Assembly (NCBI RefSeq): GCF_000621525.1 | Contig: NZ_KK211300.1 | Location: 1 to 64,000 of the forward strand | DNA length: 64,000 nucleotides | Source of the DNA: Legionella fairfieldensis ATCC 49588 | GTDB lineage: Bacteria; Pseudomonadota; Gammaproteobacteria; Legionellales; Legionellaceae | Reading direction: 5' to 3' | Shown: positions 48,766-59,518 of the stretch, one piece after another | Position numbering within the stretch: the stretch's first letter is position 1 | Layout of the letters: every line of letters begins with the position of its first letter | The notes under the pieces: model-generated | What the model saw: only the letters and a program-made list of their open reading frames with translations | Told to the model about the DNA's origin: nothing | Databases searched by the model: none | Position numbers and translations under genes: made by a program

Positions 48766-48913
48766 TATCTGCGGCCTATCTTTCAGAGGATGGATAGGCT
48801 TTCCCTACCCTTGCATTGCTCAGTGAATCAACATTAAATCAGCATGCAGCAAAAGAACGAGATGATATTACTGGTAATCTTGTGCTACTATTTAATTTTT
48901 TGCGGGTTAAAAT

Positions 48914-49693
48914 ATGGCAGTGACAATTAAAACCTCTCAAGAAATTGAGAAAATGCGAGTAGCTGGTAAATTAGCTGGTGAGGTATTGGAAATGATAGGC
49001 CCTTATGTTAAAGAGGGTGTCACCACTGACGAATTAAATTCAATCTGTCACGATTATATTGTTAATGAACAACAGGCAATTCCGGCACCATTAAATTACA
49101 ATGGTTTTCCTAAATCTATTTGCACATCTATTAATCATGTTGTTTGCCATGGAATCCCAAGTAAAAAAACGCTAAAAAGCGGTGATATCATCAACATTGA
49201 TGTGACTGTGATTAAGGACGGTTATCATGGCGATACCAGCAAAATGTTTTTTATTGGCGAGCCATCTATTAAGGCCAAACATGTTGTCAATATTGCTCAT
49301 GAATGTCTGTTTATCGGCATTGACATGGTAAAACCTGGAGTACGCTTAGGTGACATAGGGTATGCAATTCAACATCATGCTGAAAAAAATCGCTGTTCGG
49401 TAGTGCGTGAATATTGTGGTCATGGCATTGGCCGTATCTTCCACGAAGATCCCCAGGTACTGCATTATGGCACGCCGGGAACAGGCGAAATTTTACGGGA
49501 AGGTATGACCTTTACCATTGAACCAATGATTAATGCAGGTAAACACCATACTCGTCTGCTTCCCGATCATTGGACCGTTGTCACTAAAGATCATAGCCTG
49601 TCAGCCCAATGGGAACATACGCTGTTGGTCACGAAAGATGGCGTTGAAATACTAACCTTAAGAAAAGAAGAAAAATACCCGCTACCCTCTTAA
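48914..49693 (+). CDS. map: Methionine aminopeptidase, type I
   Basis: Removes N-terminal Met from nascent proteins. The 259 residues contain the conserved metal-ligand set in order: NHVVCHGIP, the Asp pair in NIDVTVIKDGYHGDTS, EYCGHGIGRIFHEDP, TFTIEPMIN and the Glu near QWEHTLLVT. Normal length for type Ia without N-terminal extension. In many bacteria map heads an operon with rpsB, and here it lies divergent from rpsB, about 1 kb away. Confidence 0.95.
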   Translation: MAVTIKTSQEIEKMRVAGKLAGEVLEMIGPYVKEGVTTDELNSICHDYIVNEQQAIPAPLNYNGFPKSICTSINHVVCHGIPSKKTLKSGDIINIDVTVIKDGYHGDTSKMFFIGEPSIKAKHVVNIAHECLFIGIDMVKPGVRLGDIGYAIQHHAEKNRCSVVREYCGHGIGRIFHEDPQVLHYGTPGTGEILREGMTFTIEPMINAGKHHTRLLPDHWTVVTKDHSLSAQWEHTLLVTKDGVEILTLRKEEKYPLPS

Positions 49694-49744
49694 AACAGTG
49701 TAAGCTCTTTCAACCCTCTCTAATCAATGAAATCAGAACGTTTA

Positions 49745-49773
49745 AACCTGAGCATTAAATTGGGACTCAGGTT
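49745..49773. terminator. Hairpin after map
   Basis: AACCTGAG at 49745-49752 pairs with CTCAGGTT at 49766-49773 with a 13-base loop. It sits about 50 bp past the map stop; no clear U-run. Weak terminator candidate. Confidence 0.5.
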
Positions 49774-49968
49774 GTGGTTGCATACTTGCTTTAACTTGTG
49801 ATGACGAATTTCCAAATACACCCGATCGTCGTTTTTTTAGTAAAAAATATTTGCTTTTTTGGCTAACATTACCTGATCTATTACAATTTATTTACCCTCA
49901 TAAACTTTAATAAACAATATTTTCTTATCGCGAATAAAAAAAACTCTCCTCCAAAAAAATATAATCAA

Positions 49969-50418
49969 TTAACGACGGTTTTTAAAAAAATCAGCCAATA
50001 ACTCAGCGCAATCTTTTTGCATAATTCCCTCATCAATTTGTACTTGATGATTTAAAGGATAACCCTGTAATAGATTATAAACGGAGCCAGCGGCGCCTGC
50101 CTTGAAATCTCTCGTAGCAAAAACCAGACGTTGGATACGCGCATGTACCAAGGTTCCGGCGCACATGGCACAAGGCTCCAGCGTCACATACAAAGTAGTA
50201 TCCGGGAGACGATAATTTTGCAATCGCAAAGCGGCTTCACGGATAGCAATAAGTTCTGCATGAGCGCTGGGATCTTTAATTTGCATTACCTGATTCCAGC
50301 CACGTCCTAATAACTGGTTATCAGCAGCAACCAGAACTGCCCCTACAGGAACTTCCCCTTGTTCCTGTGCTTTGAGAGCAAGTTCGTAAGCCTGTCTCAT
50401 CCAGAAAGAATCGCTCAT
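49969..50418 (-). CDS. tadA: tRNA-specific adenosine deaminase
   Basis: Converts A34 to inosine in tRNA-Arg(ACG), essential for decoding CGN codons. About 149 residues: [25 protein letters not shown] at the start, [12 protein letters not shown] with the catalytic His-Glu near 60, and [17 protein letters not shown] with the two zinc-binding Cys near 90. ATG 50416-50418 overlaps the guaA stop; an ATG two codons earlier (50424) is an alternative. Third gene of guaB-guaA-tadA. Confidence 0.93.
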   Translation of the reverse strand: MSDSFWMRQAYELALKAQEQGEVPVGAVLVAADNQLLGRGWNQVMQIKDPSAHAELIAIREAALRLQNYRLPDTTLYVTLEPCAMCAGTLVHARIQRLVFATRDFKAGAAGSVYNLLQGYPLNHQVQIDEGIMQKDCAELLADFFKNRR

Positions 50419-51992
50419 TCCCATTCAATGGTTGCGGGTGGCTTGCCAGAGATATCATAAGTCACGCGTGAAACACCAGCTACTTCATTAATAATACGAT
50501 TGGATACTTTGGCTAAAAAATCCCAGGGAAGATGAGCCCAGTGCGCTGTCATAAAATCCACTGTTTCAACTGCACGCAAACAAATCACATAATCATAACG
50601 CCTTCCATCACCCATGACTCCCACGCTTTTTACGGGCAAAAATACAGCAAACGCCTGACTAACCTTCTGATACAGGTTTGCATTTTGCAATTCATCAAGA
50701 AAAATAGCGTCAGCACGGCGTAGAATATCCGCATATTCTTTTTTAACTTCGCCCAGAATACGCACACCCAAACCAGGCCCCGGAAAGGGATGACGATACA
50801 CCATGGCATAAGGCAAACCCAGTTCCAAACCAACTTTACGTACTTCGTCTTTAAATAATTCGCGAATTGGCTCTAATAATTTTAAATGCATTGTCTCAGG
50901 TAAACCACCCACATTGTGATGTGATTTAATCACCGCCGCAGACGTATTCGTTTTCGTGGCTGCTGATTCAATGACATCAGGATATATAGTACCCTGAGCT
51001 AGCCATTTGACCAGAGGTAAATGTTGAGCCTGCGCATCAAACACTTCAATAAAAGTATGGCCGATAATTTTTCGCTTTCTCTCAGGACAATCTACTCCTT
51101 GCAAAGCCTGTAAAAATTGTTCTTCTGCATTAACACTAATAACTCGTATTCCCATATGCTGGACAAAGGTCGCCATAACCTGTTCAGCCTCGTTCAAACG
51201 AAGTAGTCCAGTATCCACAAAGACACAACTAAGCTGATCACCAATAGCACGATGTAATAAAGCAGCAACCACAGAAGAATCGACTCCCCCCGAAAGCCCT
51301 AACAGAACATGTTCTTTACCTACCTGTTGTCGAATTTTTATTATTGCCTGTTCAATAATATTATCCGCAGTCCAGGTCGTTTTCGCCTTACAAATATCGA
51401 CTACAAATCGCTCTAAAATACGTAAACCCTGACGCGTATGAGTCACTTCGGGATGAAATTGGAGACCATACCAGTGTTTTGCTTCATTGGCCATGCCCGC
51501 TATGGGTGCGTTTCGTGTTTCACAGATAACAACAAAATGAGGAGGGAGAACAGTTACCTTGTCCCCATGACTCATCCACACATCCAACAAAGCATCACCT
51601 TCTGCTGTTGTTCGATCTTCGATACTATCCAGTAATTGACTATGGCCATGCAAGCGCAATTCAGCATACCCAAATTCGCGGATACTGGAAGATTGCACTT
51701 CTCCACCAAGCTGTACTGCCATCGCCTGCATACCGTAACAGATACCCAGCAAAGGTAAACCTGATTCAAACACCCACATGGGGGCACGGGGATTACTATT
51801 TTCGGTGACTGTTGAAGGACCTCCTGACAAAATAATCCCACAAGGAGATAACGCTTGCAGGGAAGTGATATCGATGTCATGGGGATAAATTTCACAATAT
51901 ACGCCCAGTTCGCGAACACGCCTTGCAATGAGCTGGGAATACTGTGATCCAAAATCAAGAATCACAACAGGTTGTTCTGTAATCGCTTTCAT
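50415..51992 (-). CDS. guaA: GMP synthase (glutamine-hydrolysing)
   Basis: Makes GMP from XMP. The 525 residues match the E. coli length when started at ATG 51990-51992. N-terminal class I glutamine amidotransferase with [15 protein letters not shown] (Cys nucleophile near 85) and FHPEVTHT, then the ATP-pyrophosphatase domain with [14 protein letters not shown] near 230, and a C-terminal dimerisation domain. The guaB stop overlaps just before the ATG. A TTG two codons upstream is a possible earlier start, less likely. Confidence 0.97.
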   Translation of the reverse strand: MKAITEQPVVILDFGSQYSQLIARRVRELGVYCEIYPHDIDITSLQALSPCGIILSGGPSTVTENSNPRAPMWVFESGLPLLGICYGMQAMAVQLGGEVQSSSIREFGYAELRLHGHSQLLDSIEDRTTAEGDALLDVWMSHGDKVTVLPPHFVVICETRNAPIAGMANEAKHWYGLQFHPEVTHTRQGLRILERFVVDICKAKTTWTADNIIEQAIIKIRQQVGKEHVLLGLSGGVDSSVVAALLHRAIGDQLSCVFVDTGLLRLNEAEQVMATFVQHMGIRVISVNAEEQFLQALQGVDCPERKRKIIGHTFIEVFDAQAQHLPLVKWLAQGTIYPDVIESAATKTNTSAAVIKSHHNVGGLPETMHLKLLEPIRELFKDEVRKVGLELGLPYAMVYRHPFPGPGLGVRILGEVKKEYADILRRADAIFLDELQNANLYQKVSQAFAVFLPVKSVGVMGDGRRYDYVICLRAVETVDFMTAHWAHLPWDFLAKVSNRIINEVAGVSRVTYDISGKPPATIEWE

Positions 51993-51994
51993 AA

Positions 51995-53482
<1,488 letters not shown>

Positions 53483-53670
53483 TTAAATTAACCCAACATT
53501 ATACAACTATTATGAAAAATGATAAATAATTGACTACAAATTAACCAATCAATAATTAGATTTCTTCTGCATAATTAGCATTCAATACAATAAAAAACAT
53601 CAATTTGTTTATTATTAAAACTATATGTATACTATATATAACAAATTACTAACCAAGCAAGGACGCCATC

Positions 53671-53814
53671 ATGAAAAAAATACTCATGCTTGCAATAATT
53701 GTTACTTCATCTGCTTTCGTTACCGGCTGTGCTTTTACCAACTGTGGTTATTCTTACTGCACATCCTGCTGCAATGAAACGGTGAATTGTTGTGGTTCTA
53801 ATGGATGGTATTAA
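53671..53814 (+). CDS. Small Cys-rich lipoprotein
   Basis: Unrecognised 47-residue protein, too short for most gene finders. AGGA lies seven bases before ATG 53671. Signal and lipobox: MKKILMLAIIVTSSAFVTGC, so lipidation would occur at Cys20 after VTG. The mature part is only 27 residues and has Cys at 25, 30, 33, 34, 40 and 41 besides the lipid one. The spacing could bind metal or form disulphides. A clean terminator follows. Membrane anchoring is supported by the lipobox; function is unknown. Confidence 0.75.
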   Translation: MKKILMLAIIVTSSAFVTGCAFTNCGYSYCTSCCNETVNCCGSNGWY

Positions 53815-53821
53815 TATCAGT

Positions 53822-53850
53822 TAAGCCATGGTTTCAAACCATGGCTTAAT
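53822..53850 (+). terminator. Terminator of the small lipoprotein gene
   Basis: TTAAGCCATGG pairs with CCATGGCTTAA around TTTCAAA, followed by TTAATTTTTAAT. Strong stem with a T-rich tail; orientation fits the lipoprotein gene, about 10 bp after its stop. Confidence 0.8.
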
Positions 53851-54000
53851 TAATTTTTAATGAAAACCATGAACGTGATGATGAGGTAAAGGAAGAAGTA
53901 CGCCAAATTTTTGAAAGGAAATAAATTGAGTTGGGGCAAATAATATAGTTATTTTTGCATTGTTCTCATTTATTTTATTAATCAGACTGCTCCTATCAAG

Positions 54001-54141
54001 TCACTGTGTTTTTGGTGTGGCCATTTTTCCTTGTAATTGCATCCTTGGCGCTATTTTTCCTTTTATCAAGGTTTTCATTTTGTTGTGAAATTTTTCCCTA
54101 ATATCACTTAACTCACTTCGTTGTTCTTTGGTTAAGAATCC
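54001..54141 (-). pseudogene. Decayed Spy-like periplasmic protein fragment
   Basis: On the minus strand a frame reads LTKEQRSELSDIREKF and onward to a TGA at 54001-54003, a clear LTxxQ motif of the Spy/CpxP family with the helical continuation. An in-frame stop at 54142-54144 removes the N-terminus, and no start codon is available; another frame continues upstream (QEELRIL). A third piece, in another frame, ends PHHHVHGFH at 53857. I read this as a frameshifted remnant of a second Spy-like gene. Sequencing errors cannot be excluded. It fills part of the 595-bp spacer before minD. Confidence 0.5.
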
Positions 54142-54409
54142 TCAGCTCCTCTTGAATTATCAAACCAAGAATAACTAATTTTTGTAATAATCTTATGACA
54201 ACAATAAAAAATATTGTAACAAGACCGTTACATCATTTTTATATCCGGGATGGAGAAAGATAATTAAAGAATCACGCTTGTTAAAACGCGCGTTAATTAA
54301 TTTATGAAAATTAATTTTCCAGCAATAGAAATTGAGCTTGAAATGACCAAACAATAACGTGTAAACTGAGGTAATATTTAATCGGTCGACTAACAGGAAG
54401 GGTTCAGCG

Positions 54410-55240
54410 TTGGCTAAAATTATTGTGGTGACATCTGGCAAAGGCGGCGTAGGCAAAACAACTACTTCAGCAGCTATTTCTTCAGGTCTTGCTATGCAGG
54501 GTCATAAAACCGTGGTGATTGACTTTGACATAGGACTCAGAAATCTGGACATTATTATGGGTTGTGAACGCCGGGTCGTTTATGATTTTATTAATGTTAT
54601 TAATGGCGAAGCCAGTTTGAATCAAGCCTTAATTAAAGATAAACGTCTTCCGCACCTCTTTATCCTGCCAGCCTCACAAACGAGAGATAAAGATGCATTA
54701 ACTATAACAGGCGTTGAAAAAGTCCTCACCGATCTCGCTAATGAATTTGATTATATTGTATGTGATTCTCCTGCAGGTATCGAAACGGGAGCGCACATGG
54801 CCATGTATTTTGCCGATCATGCGATTATCGTAACCAATCCTGAAGTGTCTTCAGTGAGAGACTCCGATCGAATTTTAGGTATTTTGGCCAGTAAAACCAA
54901 ACGGGCTGTTGAAAACAAAAGTCCTGTACAAGAGCATCTTTTATTAACCCGATACGATCCTGAGCGGGTAGAAAAAGGTGAGATGTTGTCTGTTGAAGAT
55001 GTTAAAGAAATTCTTGCTATTCCCCTCATGGGCGTTATTCCGGAATCAAAAGCAGTTCTAAAAGCATCCAACACAGGGACGCCGGTCATTTTAGATGAAA
55101 CCAGTGATGCTGGCCTTGCTTATCAGGATGCTATAGCGCGTTTTCTGGGAGAAAGCAGGCCCATGCGTTTTGTTCATTGTGAGCGGAAAGGCATTTTACG
55201 CCGCTTATTCAGCAAAAACAAAGAGGATATGCCAGCATGA
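54410..55240 (+). CDS. minD: Septum site-determining ATPase MinD
   Basis: Membrane-cycling ATPase that positions division. 276 residues. The start is TTG 54410-54412, with AGGAAGG eight bases upstream, giving [19 protein letters not shown]; the deviant Walker A (KGGVGKTT) and [22 protein letters not shown] follow. The C-terminal amphipathic membrane helix is present as [11 protein letters not shown]. minE overlaps its stop by four bases. minC, normally immediately upstream, is absent here. Length is normal. Confidence 0.96.
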   Translation: MAKIIVVTSGKGGVGKTTTSAAISSGLAMQGHKTVVIDFDIGLRNLDIIMGCERRVVYDFINVINGEASLNQALIKDKRLPHLFILPASQTRDKDALTITGVEKVLTDLANEFDYIVCDSPAGIETGAHMAMYFADHAIIVTNPEVSSVRDSDRILGILASKTKRAVENKSPVQEHLLLTRYDPERVEKGEMLSVEDVKEILAIPLMGVIPESKAVLKASNTGTPVILDETSDAGLAYQDAIARFLGESRPMRFVHCERKGILRRLFSKNKEDMPA

Positions 55241-55500
55241 GCTTATTTAACTATTTAAGAAAGCGTAATAGTACTGCCTCTGTTGCCAAGGAACGGCTGC
55301 AAATTATTATTTCACATGAACGTTCACAGCGTAACACCCCTGATTATTTACCAAAACTCCAGGAAGAAATCCTGGCTGTTATTGCAAAATACGTCCGCAT
55401 TAATCGTGATCAAGTGAGTGTCAATCTGGAAAGAATGGGAGATAACGCTGTGCTTGAACTCAATGTTACCATGCCTGATGAAGCATTAGAAAATACATGA
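55237..55500 (+). CDS. minE: Cell division topological specificity factor MinE
   Basis: Stimulates MinD ATP hydrolysis and gives the oscillation. 87 residues: N-terminal [32 protein letters not shown] with the anti-MinCD helix, then the dimerisation half ending LELNVTMPD. Its start overlaps the minD stop (ATGA). Length is standard. Confidence 0.95.
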   Translation: MSLFNYLRKRNSTASVAKERLQIIISHERSQRNTPDYLPKLQEEILAVIAKYVRINRDQVSVNLERMGDNAVLELNVTMPDEALENT

Positions 55501-55865
55501 CAAATAGAGAATCAACTCACAACTCATCACAAGTAAATTTTTCAGAGTCCATTTAACAACTGATGACAAATGGCTTTTACAACCGTTTATCGCCAATAAG
55601 ACACATTAATTTTAACTTATATACAAATATAAAAAACGTCTTCACGAGAATGATTCAAAATAATATAGAATGGAGGTTTAACCAATCCTACAAAAAGAGC
55701 GGGTTATTCAGCTGGCAGGCAATCCTCTCTCAATATAATCCGATGCCAGGATCAGGCCACTGAGGATTACTTTGCTCAATCAGGCTTATTTTCCATTGCC
55801 CTTTCTTAGACTAACGGTTATGGGGTGATCTGCCCTTTTCCATTACATCCCTTCCAAATAATCCA
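55501..55865. other. Intergenic region after minE
   Basis: 365 bp without a recognised gene, hairpin or repeat. A 66-codon plus-strand frame starting at 55563 has no ribosome binding site and no familiar content; I do not call it. Confidence 0.4.
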
Positions 55866-55893
55866 TAAAAAAACCTGCATTTGCAGGTTTTTA
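55866..55893. terminator. Terminator of rpsF-rpsR-DUF2232-rplI
   Basis: AAAAACCTGC at about 55868 pairs with GCAGGTTTTT around ATTT, T-run on both strands. It lies just past the rplI stop (55899-55901) and so ends the ribosomal operon. Confidence 0.88.
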
Positions 55894-55898
55894 TTAAA

Positions 55899-56348
55899 TT
55901 ACTTTGCAGCCACGACTTGTACTTGTAAATTAGCAATCACATCACTATGAACATGTACTTCAATTACATACTCACCAACAGAATGAATGGGGCCTTCTGG
56001 CATAACAATTTCACGTTTACTTACTTCAATTGATTTTGCAACCAAAGCATCTTTAACTTCATTAGGTCCTACCGAACCATAAAGCTTACCTTCATCACTT
56101 GCCATTGCAGCAATAACTACAGTAATATCATTTAGCTTGGCCGCCCGTTGCTCAGCAGTGGCTTGTGCCTGTTTCGCTTTTTTCTCAAGTTCAGCACGAC
56201 GCTCTTCAAAATGTTTGATATTATTTTCTGTGGCAAACACGGCTTTATTTTGTGGAATAAGAAAATTGCGCCCATAGCCTGCTTTCACATTGACTTTATC
56301 ACCCAAGTTTCCTAAATTTCTAACTTTTTCTAATAAAATAACTTCCAT
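55899..56348 (-). CDS. rplI: Ribosomal protein L9
   Basis: 149 residues: [37 protein letters not shown] at the N-terminus is diagnostic, with the long connecting helix ([16 protein letters not shown]) and the C-terminal domain containing KLYGSVG. Last gene of the operon rpsF-rpsR-(DUF2232)-rplI, just before a terminator. Confidence 0.97.
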   Translation of the reverse strand: MEVILLEKVRNLGNLGDKVNVKAGYGRNFLIPQNKAVFATENNIKHFEERRAELEKKAKQAQATAEQRAAKLNDITVVIAAMASDEGKLYGSVGPNEVKDALVAKSIEVSKREIVMPEGPIHSVGEYVIEVHVHSDVIANLQVQVVAAK

Positions 56349-56352
56349 CTTA

Positions 56353-57285
56353 TTACCCCTTAGTCTCTTTCTTATCTGCTCTGGAAAACAGATGTAACCT
56401 AAAATTAAACAAACTATCTAAAGCACCCAAAATAGTGTAAACAGGAACTATAACAAAAGGCAGCAAAGCTAAAAGAATAATTAATAGTAATAACGTAATT
56501 ACCCCTTTGTCTTTTTTAGCCAAAATGTCAAGGCATAAACTTAAACCTGCACACACATAATAAGTAACAAGTACCGGTAAACAACTTAAAGCTACTGGAT
56601 GATGCTGATAGGCACCTATCACAACAGCGCCAAGTAACAGGACGCCAAAGTTACTGGCACGAAACCCAAGCATTTCCTCTTTAAATCCGCCCGGATAAAA
56701 CAACCTGGCTTGTATAGAACGCGCTAATAATAGCGACATAGCCATTGATAACATCAGACTTAAAGCCTGAATCCCTACCAAAGTATTGGCAACAGTCTGA
56801 TTGAACACAGCATTATCATTTAATAAACCAGAAACGGAATCAGAACCTTTATATTCCAATTCCTTTACCATCATTTGAAAATAATGGTATTGGTTCGCGA
56901 TAAATTCAGGAGCTAGCCAATGTATTAAAAGAATAGCCAGTAATGCCTGCAAAACAATAAAACTTCCTGTGACACGCCAACTGGTTGTACTGTGTAAAAT
57001 CCCGGCAGTTAGATAACAGGGTAACACTGCTAACAACGCAGTAACAGCAGCAGCATAAAATGGCATGGACAGCGACGATAAAGTCAATATAGCCACAAAA
57101 GCCGCTATAAATCCTTTAAAACCATCAAACCAACCCTTGCGTAACGTTATTAAAGCAACAATTGCAACAGATAACCAAACAGCAAAAGGTATTATAGCTA
57201 AAACCACTATGCCTATAAGCGCATAACGGTCATTTTCTATTAAAAAATGACCTTGCTTACCTAAAAAATCGCCCAAACGAGCCAT
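56353..57285 (-). CDS. DUF2232-type integral membrane protein
   Basis: About 310 residues with roughly eight hydrophobic segments, within a ribosomal operon. The start is ATG 57283-57285, right after the rpsR stop; a TTG seven codons earlier would overlap rpsR. YybS/DUF2232 family members sit between rpsR and rplI in other bacteria as well, which supports the call, but no function is known. No catalytic motif stands out. Four bases separate it from rplI. Confidence 0.75.
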   Translation of the reverse strand: MARLGDFLGKQGHFLIENDRYALIGIVVLAIIPFAVWLSVAIVALITLRKGWFDGFKGFIAAFVAILTLSSLSMPFYAAAVTALLAVLPCYLTAGILHSTTSWRVTGSFIVLQALLAILLIHWLAPEFIANQYHYFQMMVKELEYKGSDSVSGLLNDNAVFNQTVANTLVGIQALSLMLSMAMSLLLARSIQARLFYPGGFKEEMLGFRASNFGVLLLGAVVIGAYQHHPVALSCLPVLVTYYVCAGLSLCLDILAKKDKGVITLLLLIILLALLPFVIVPVYTILGALDSLFNFRLHLFSRADKKETKG

Positions 57286-57287
57286 TT

Positions 57288-57518
57288 TCAACGATGACTG
57301 TCGCAATAAGGCAGCAGCCCAAGAAATCTCGCTTGCTTGATGGCCTTGGCCAGCTGGCGTTGAAAGCGGGTTTGGGTGCCTGTGATACGACTAGGTACTA
57401 TTTTACCAGTTTCAGTAATATAATTTTTTAATAGATTGATATCTTTGTAGTCGATTTCATTAGAGCCATCAGCGCTGAAACGACACATTTTTTTACGACG
57501 AAAATATGATCCTGACAT
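57288..57518 (-). CDS. rpsR: Ribosomal protein S18
   Basis: 76 residues: [20 protein letters not shown], then [20 protein letters not shown] and [22 protein letters not shown], all typical of S18. It binds S6 on the platform. Placed 12 bp after rpsF in the usual order; the Cys of KMCRF is the usual S18 cysteine but no zinc set is seen. Confidence 0.97.
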   Translation of the reverse strand: MSGSYFRRKKMCRFSADGSNEIDYKDINLLKNYITETGKIVPSRITGTQTRFQRQLAKAIKQARFLGLLPYCDSHR

Positions 57519-57530
57519 GGTTACTTCCCC

Positions 57531-57869
57531 TTATGCTGCTCGCTCGTCTTTTTCTTTTTTCATTAATGCAGATTGACCAGTAATCGCAGCTTTTTGATTG
57601 ATGATTAAATTTCTTAAAATTGCATCATTAAATTTAAATGCATTTTTTAATTCATCAAGAGCTGTCTGGTTGCATTCGATATTCATTAAAACATAATGAG
57701 CTTTGTGTACATCTTTAATTGCATAAGCCAGTTGCCTGCGTCCCAAATCTTCTTTACGATGAATAAGTCCTGAATGCTTCGCAATGATCCCTTCATAGCG
57801 CTCTACCATTGCTGGTACCTGCTCGCTTTGATCGGGATGCACCAGAAACATAATTTCATAATGTCTCAT
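57531..57869 (-). CDS. rpsF: Ribosomal protein S6
   Basis: 112 residues: [25 protein letters not shown], the [23 protein letters not shown] segment and [18 protein letters not shown] lies before the ATG. First gene of the operon. The C-terminal extension (KKEKDERAA) is basic-acidic, short. S6:S18 autoregulation of the leader is possible but I saw no distinctive element. Confidence 0.96.
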   Translation of the reverse strand: MRHYEIMFLVHPDQSEQVPAMVERYEGIIAKHSGLIHRKEDLGRRQLAYAIKDVHKAHYVLMNIECNQTALDELKNAFKFNDAILRNLIINQKAAITGQSALMKKEKDERAA

Positions 57870-58141
57870 TGGTATCTCCTTGTGGATTATAGCCTTTCCT
57901 AAAACTGGTCAGGATAAGGCAAGGTTTAAAAAACGCACAATGTTAACTGATTTTTTAGTGAGTAGCAAACTTTATAAAAGTAAGTTTATTAATTAATTAA
58001 AAAATCATTCATTAAAATACTGCGATGGGAAAACAACTCTCATGGAAAACTGCTCCTATCTTGCGAAAATAATTCAACCAGAACTCCCTATTACTGGCCA
58101 TTAGAGTTAACAGGAGACAACTCAATATAATTTATCCTTGG
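57870..58141. other. Intergenic region upstream of rpsF
   Basis: AT-rich spacer shared by the rpsF promoter and, further right, by the CsrA paralogue. No gene recognised. An inverted repeat begins at 58142 (separate entry). The interval 58191-58409 contains AAAGAGG before the CsrA-like start and nothing else certain. Confidence 0.4.
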
Positions 58142-58190
58142 GCCAGACAAAAAATAGCCATTGACGCGAATTTTGAATTTTTTGTCTGGC
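58142..58190. repeat. Inverted repeat, same family as 34126-34407
   Basis: GCCAGACAAAAAAT at 58142-58155 is perfectly complementary to ATTTTTTGTCTGGC at 58177-58190, with a 21-bp loop. The right end TTGAATTTTTTGTCTGG recurs, with one change (T for C), at the right end of the 34-kb element. It could form a hairpin upstream of the CsrA paralogue. Confidence 0.8.
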
Positions 58191-58409
58191 ACAAACCTGA
58201 TTAATTTAGGAAACGGCGGGGATTCGCCCGTGTTAAAACTTATTTTCAAAAATATAGCGTAACGGCTTGCCTGATTCAGTAAATTTCTTTTATTATCAAA
58301 TAGTAATGAAAAGGGCAGTCAGATTGGAAAAGTTAGCTATGTGTTCGAAAAATCATTGCTTTTGAACTGCCCATGCGATATAACGTATTAAAAACTAAAG
58401 AGGTTTTGC

Positions 58410-58607
58410 ATGAACATAGTGACTATTCCTTTTGAAGAACCATTAACTGTTTGCGTTAAGGGCGAAATTGTACAGGTTATCGCTTTTAAAACTCTGGAAC
58501 ATGGTAATGTGAAATTTGGGGTGCAGGCTCCCCGCTCTATTGAAGTACATCGTGAAGAAATTTATCATGCCATTAAACAAAAACAGCAAAATCTCACTAT
58601 AGAATAA
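58410..58607 (+). CDS. CsrA paralogue (CsrR-like)
   Basis: 65-residue CsrA-fold protein. The C-terminal half is canonical: FGVQAPRSIEVHREEIYHAIK, including the RNA-binding Arg in VHREE. The N-terminal strand is not: E. coli CsrA begins MLILTRR, here MNIVTIPFEEP, so the two basic residues of the RNA-binding face (R6, R7) are missing. Position, between rpsF and fadAB, resembles that I recall for Legionella CsrR, a CsrA paralogue linked to survival in water. It may bind RNA weakly, heterodimerise or act differently. AAAGAGG precedes the ATG. Confidence 0.82.
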   Translation: MNIVTIPFEEPLTVCVKGEIVQVIAFKTLEHGNVKFGVQAPRSIEVHREEIYHAIKQKQQNLTIE

Positions 58608-58615
58608 TAAATTTG

Positions 58616-59518
58616 ATGCGGTTTTTTGCCAGTAAAACTTTATTTACAGCATGTCTTATATGTGTATTATCGTCCGTGGCCTTCGCTGTTAATTATTTTA
58701 TATTTAAATACCCCGGGGTAGATTACTTCCCTCCAGGTACGTACCTGATAGCGATTATTTTATTTTTAATTTTGCTGGGAACTTATATTCTATTTGGTAC
58801 AAATAGTCTGTATTTTCTAACCATCCGGGAATTAATTTACTTTCTTTTAGTCATGACTGTTATTGTTTTTGCAACTTGTGCTGTGCAATTTACTCCATTT
58901 CATCCTATTGATAGACAATTAATAGCTATAGATAACACGTTATCCATAAATTTACAAAAAATTATGGCATGGACATCTACTCAGCCAAAATTTAAAGAAG
59001 TACTTTTATTAAGCTATTGCAGTTTGCCCTATCAAATGTGTTACATACCGCTCGCGCTTATTGTGCTACAAAAATATGGTTATGTGAGAGAATATTATGC
59101 TCTACTTCTTTCCACCACATTCATTGGTTTTTTAATTTATTATTTCCTGCCGACAATGGGGCCAGCGAGTTTCATTTCAAGCTCCTATTTCTTTCAGGAA
59201 CAGTACGCAACGGGCCTAAAATTCAACGAGCTTCATCATTATCAATTACCGTCAACCATCGAAGGCGGGCTGATTTCCATGCCTTCTTTTCATACCATCT
59301 GGGCCTGGCTCTGCCTTTATACAGTCCGCTGTTGGCCTCTTGTTTTTATTTTATTATTGCCAATTAATTTATTATTAATTGCTGCCTGTGTATTACTAGG
59401 ATGGCATTACTTCATCGATCTGATCGGTAGTCTTATTGTTCTGTTAGTAGCACATAGTGTTTACTTTTATTGCGTAAAGCAATACAACACTACTGATAAT
59501 GATTGCCAGGTCAGGTAA
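58616..59518 (+). CDS. PAP2-superfamily membrane phosphatase/transferase
   Basis: About 300 residues with six membrane segments. PAP2 motifs: SMPSFHTIWAW near residue 222 (motif 2) and GWHYFIDLIGSL near 263 (motif 3, His-Asp pair); motif 1 is weak. This long-spaced arrangement is typical of the PAP2_3 group, which includes inositol-phosphorylceramide synthase-like enzymes, rather than simple lipid phosphatases. Substrate unknown. The ATG at 58616 follows a TTG; its end overlaps the convergent L,D-transpeptidase by eight bases. Downstream of the CsrA paralogue, 8 bp apart, so likely cotranscribed. Confidence 0.82.
   Translation: MRFFASKTLFTACLICVLSSVAFAVNYFIFKYPGVDYFPPGTYLIAIILFLILLGTYILFGTNSLYFLTIRELIYFLLVMTVIVFATCAVQFTPFHPIDRQLIAIDNTLSINLQKIMAWTSTQPKFKEVLLLSYCSLPYQMCYIPLALIVLQKYGYVREYYALLLSTTFIGFLIYYFLPTMGPASFISSSYFFQEQYATGLKFNELHHYQLPSTIEGGLISMPSFHTIWAWLCLYTVRCWPLVFILLLPINLLLIAACVLLGWHYFIDLIGSLIVLLVAHSVYFYCVKQYNTTDNDCQVR

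Noticed and set aside
55563-55763. 66-codon plus-strand frame after minE
   Set aside because: No binding site and no recognisable residues; spacer is AT-rich, so an open frame by chance is likely.
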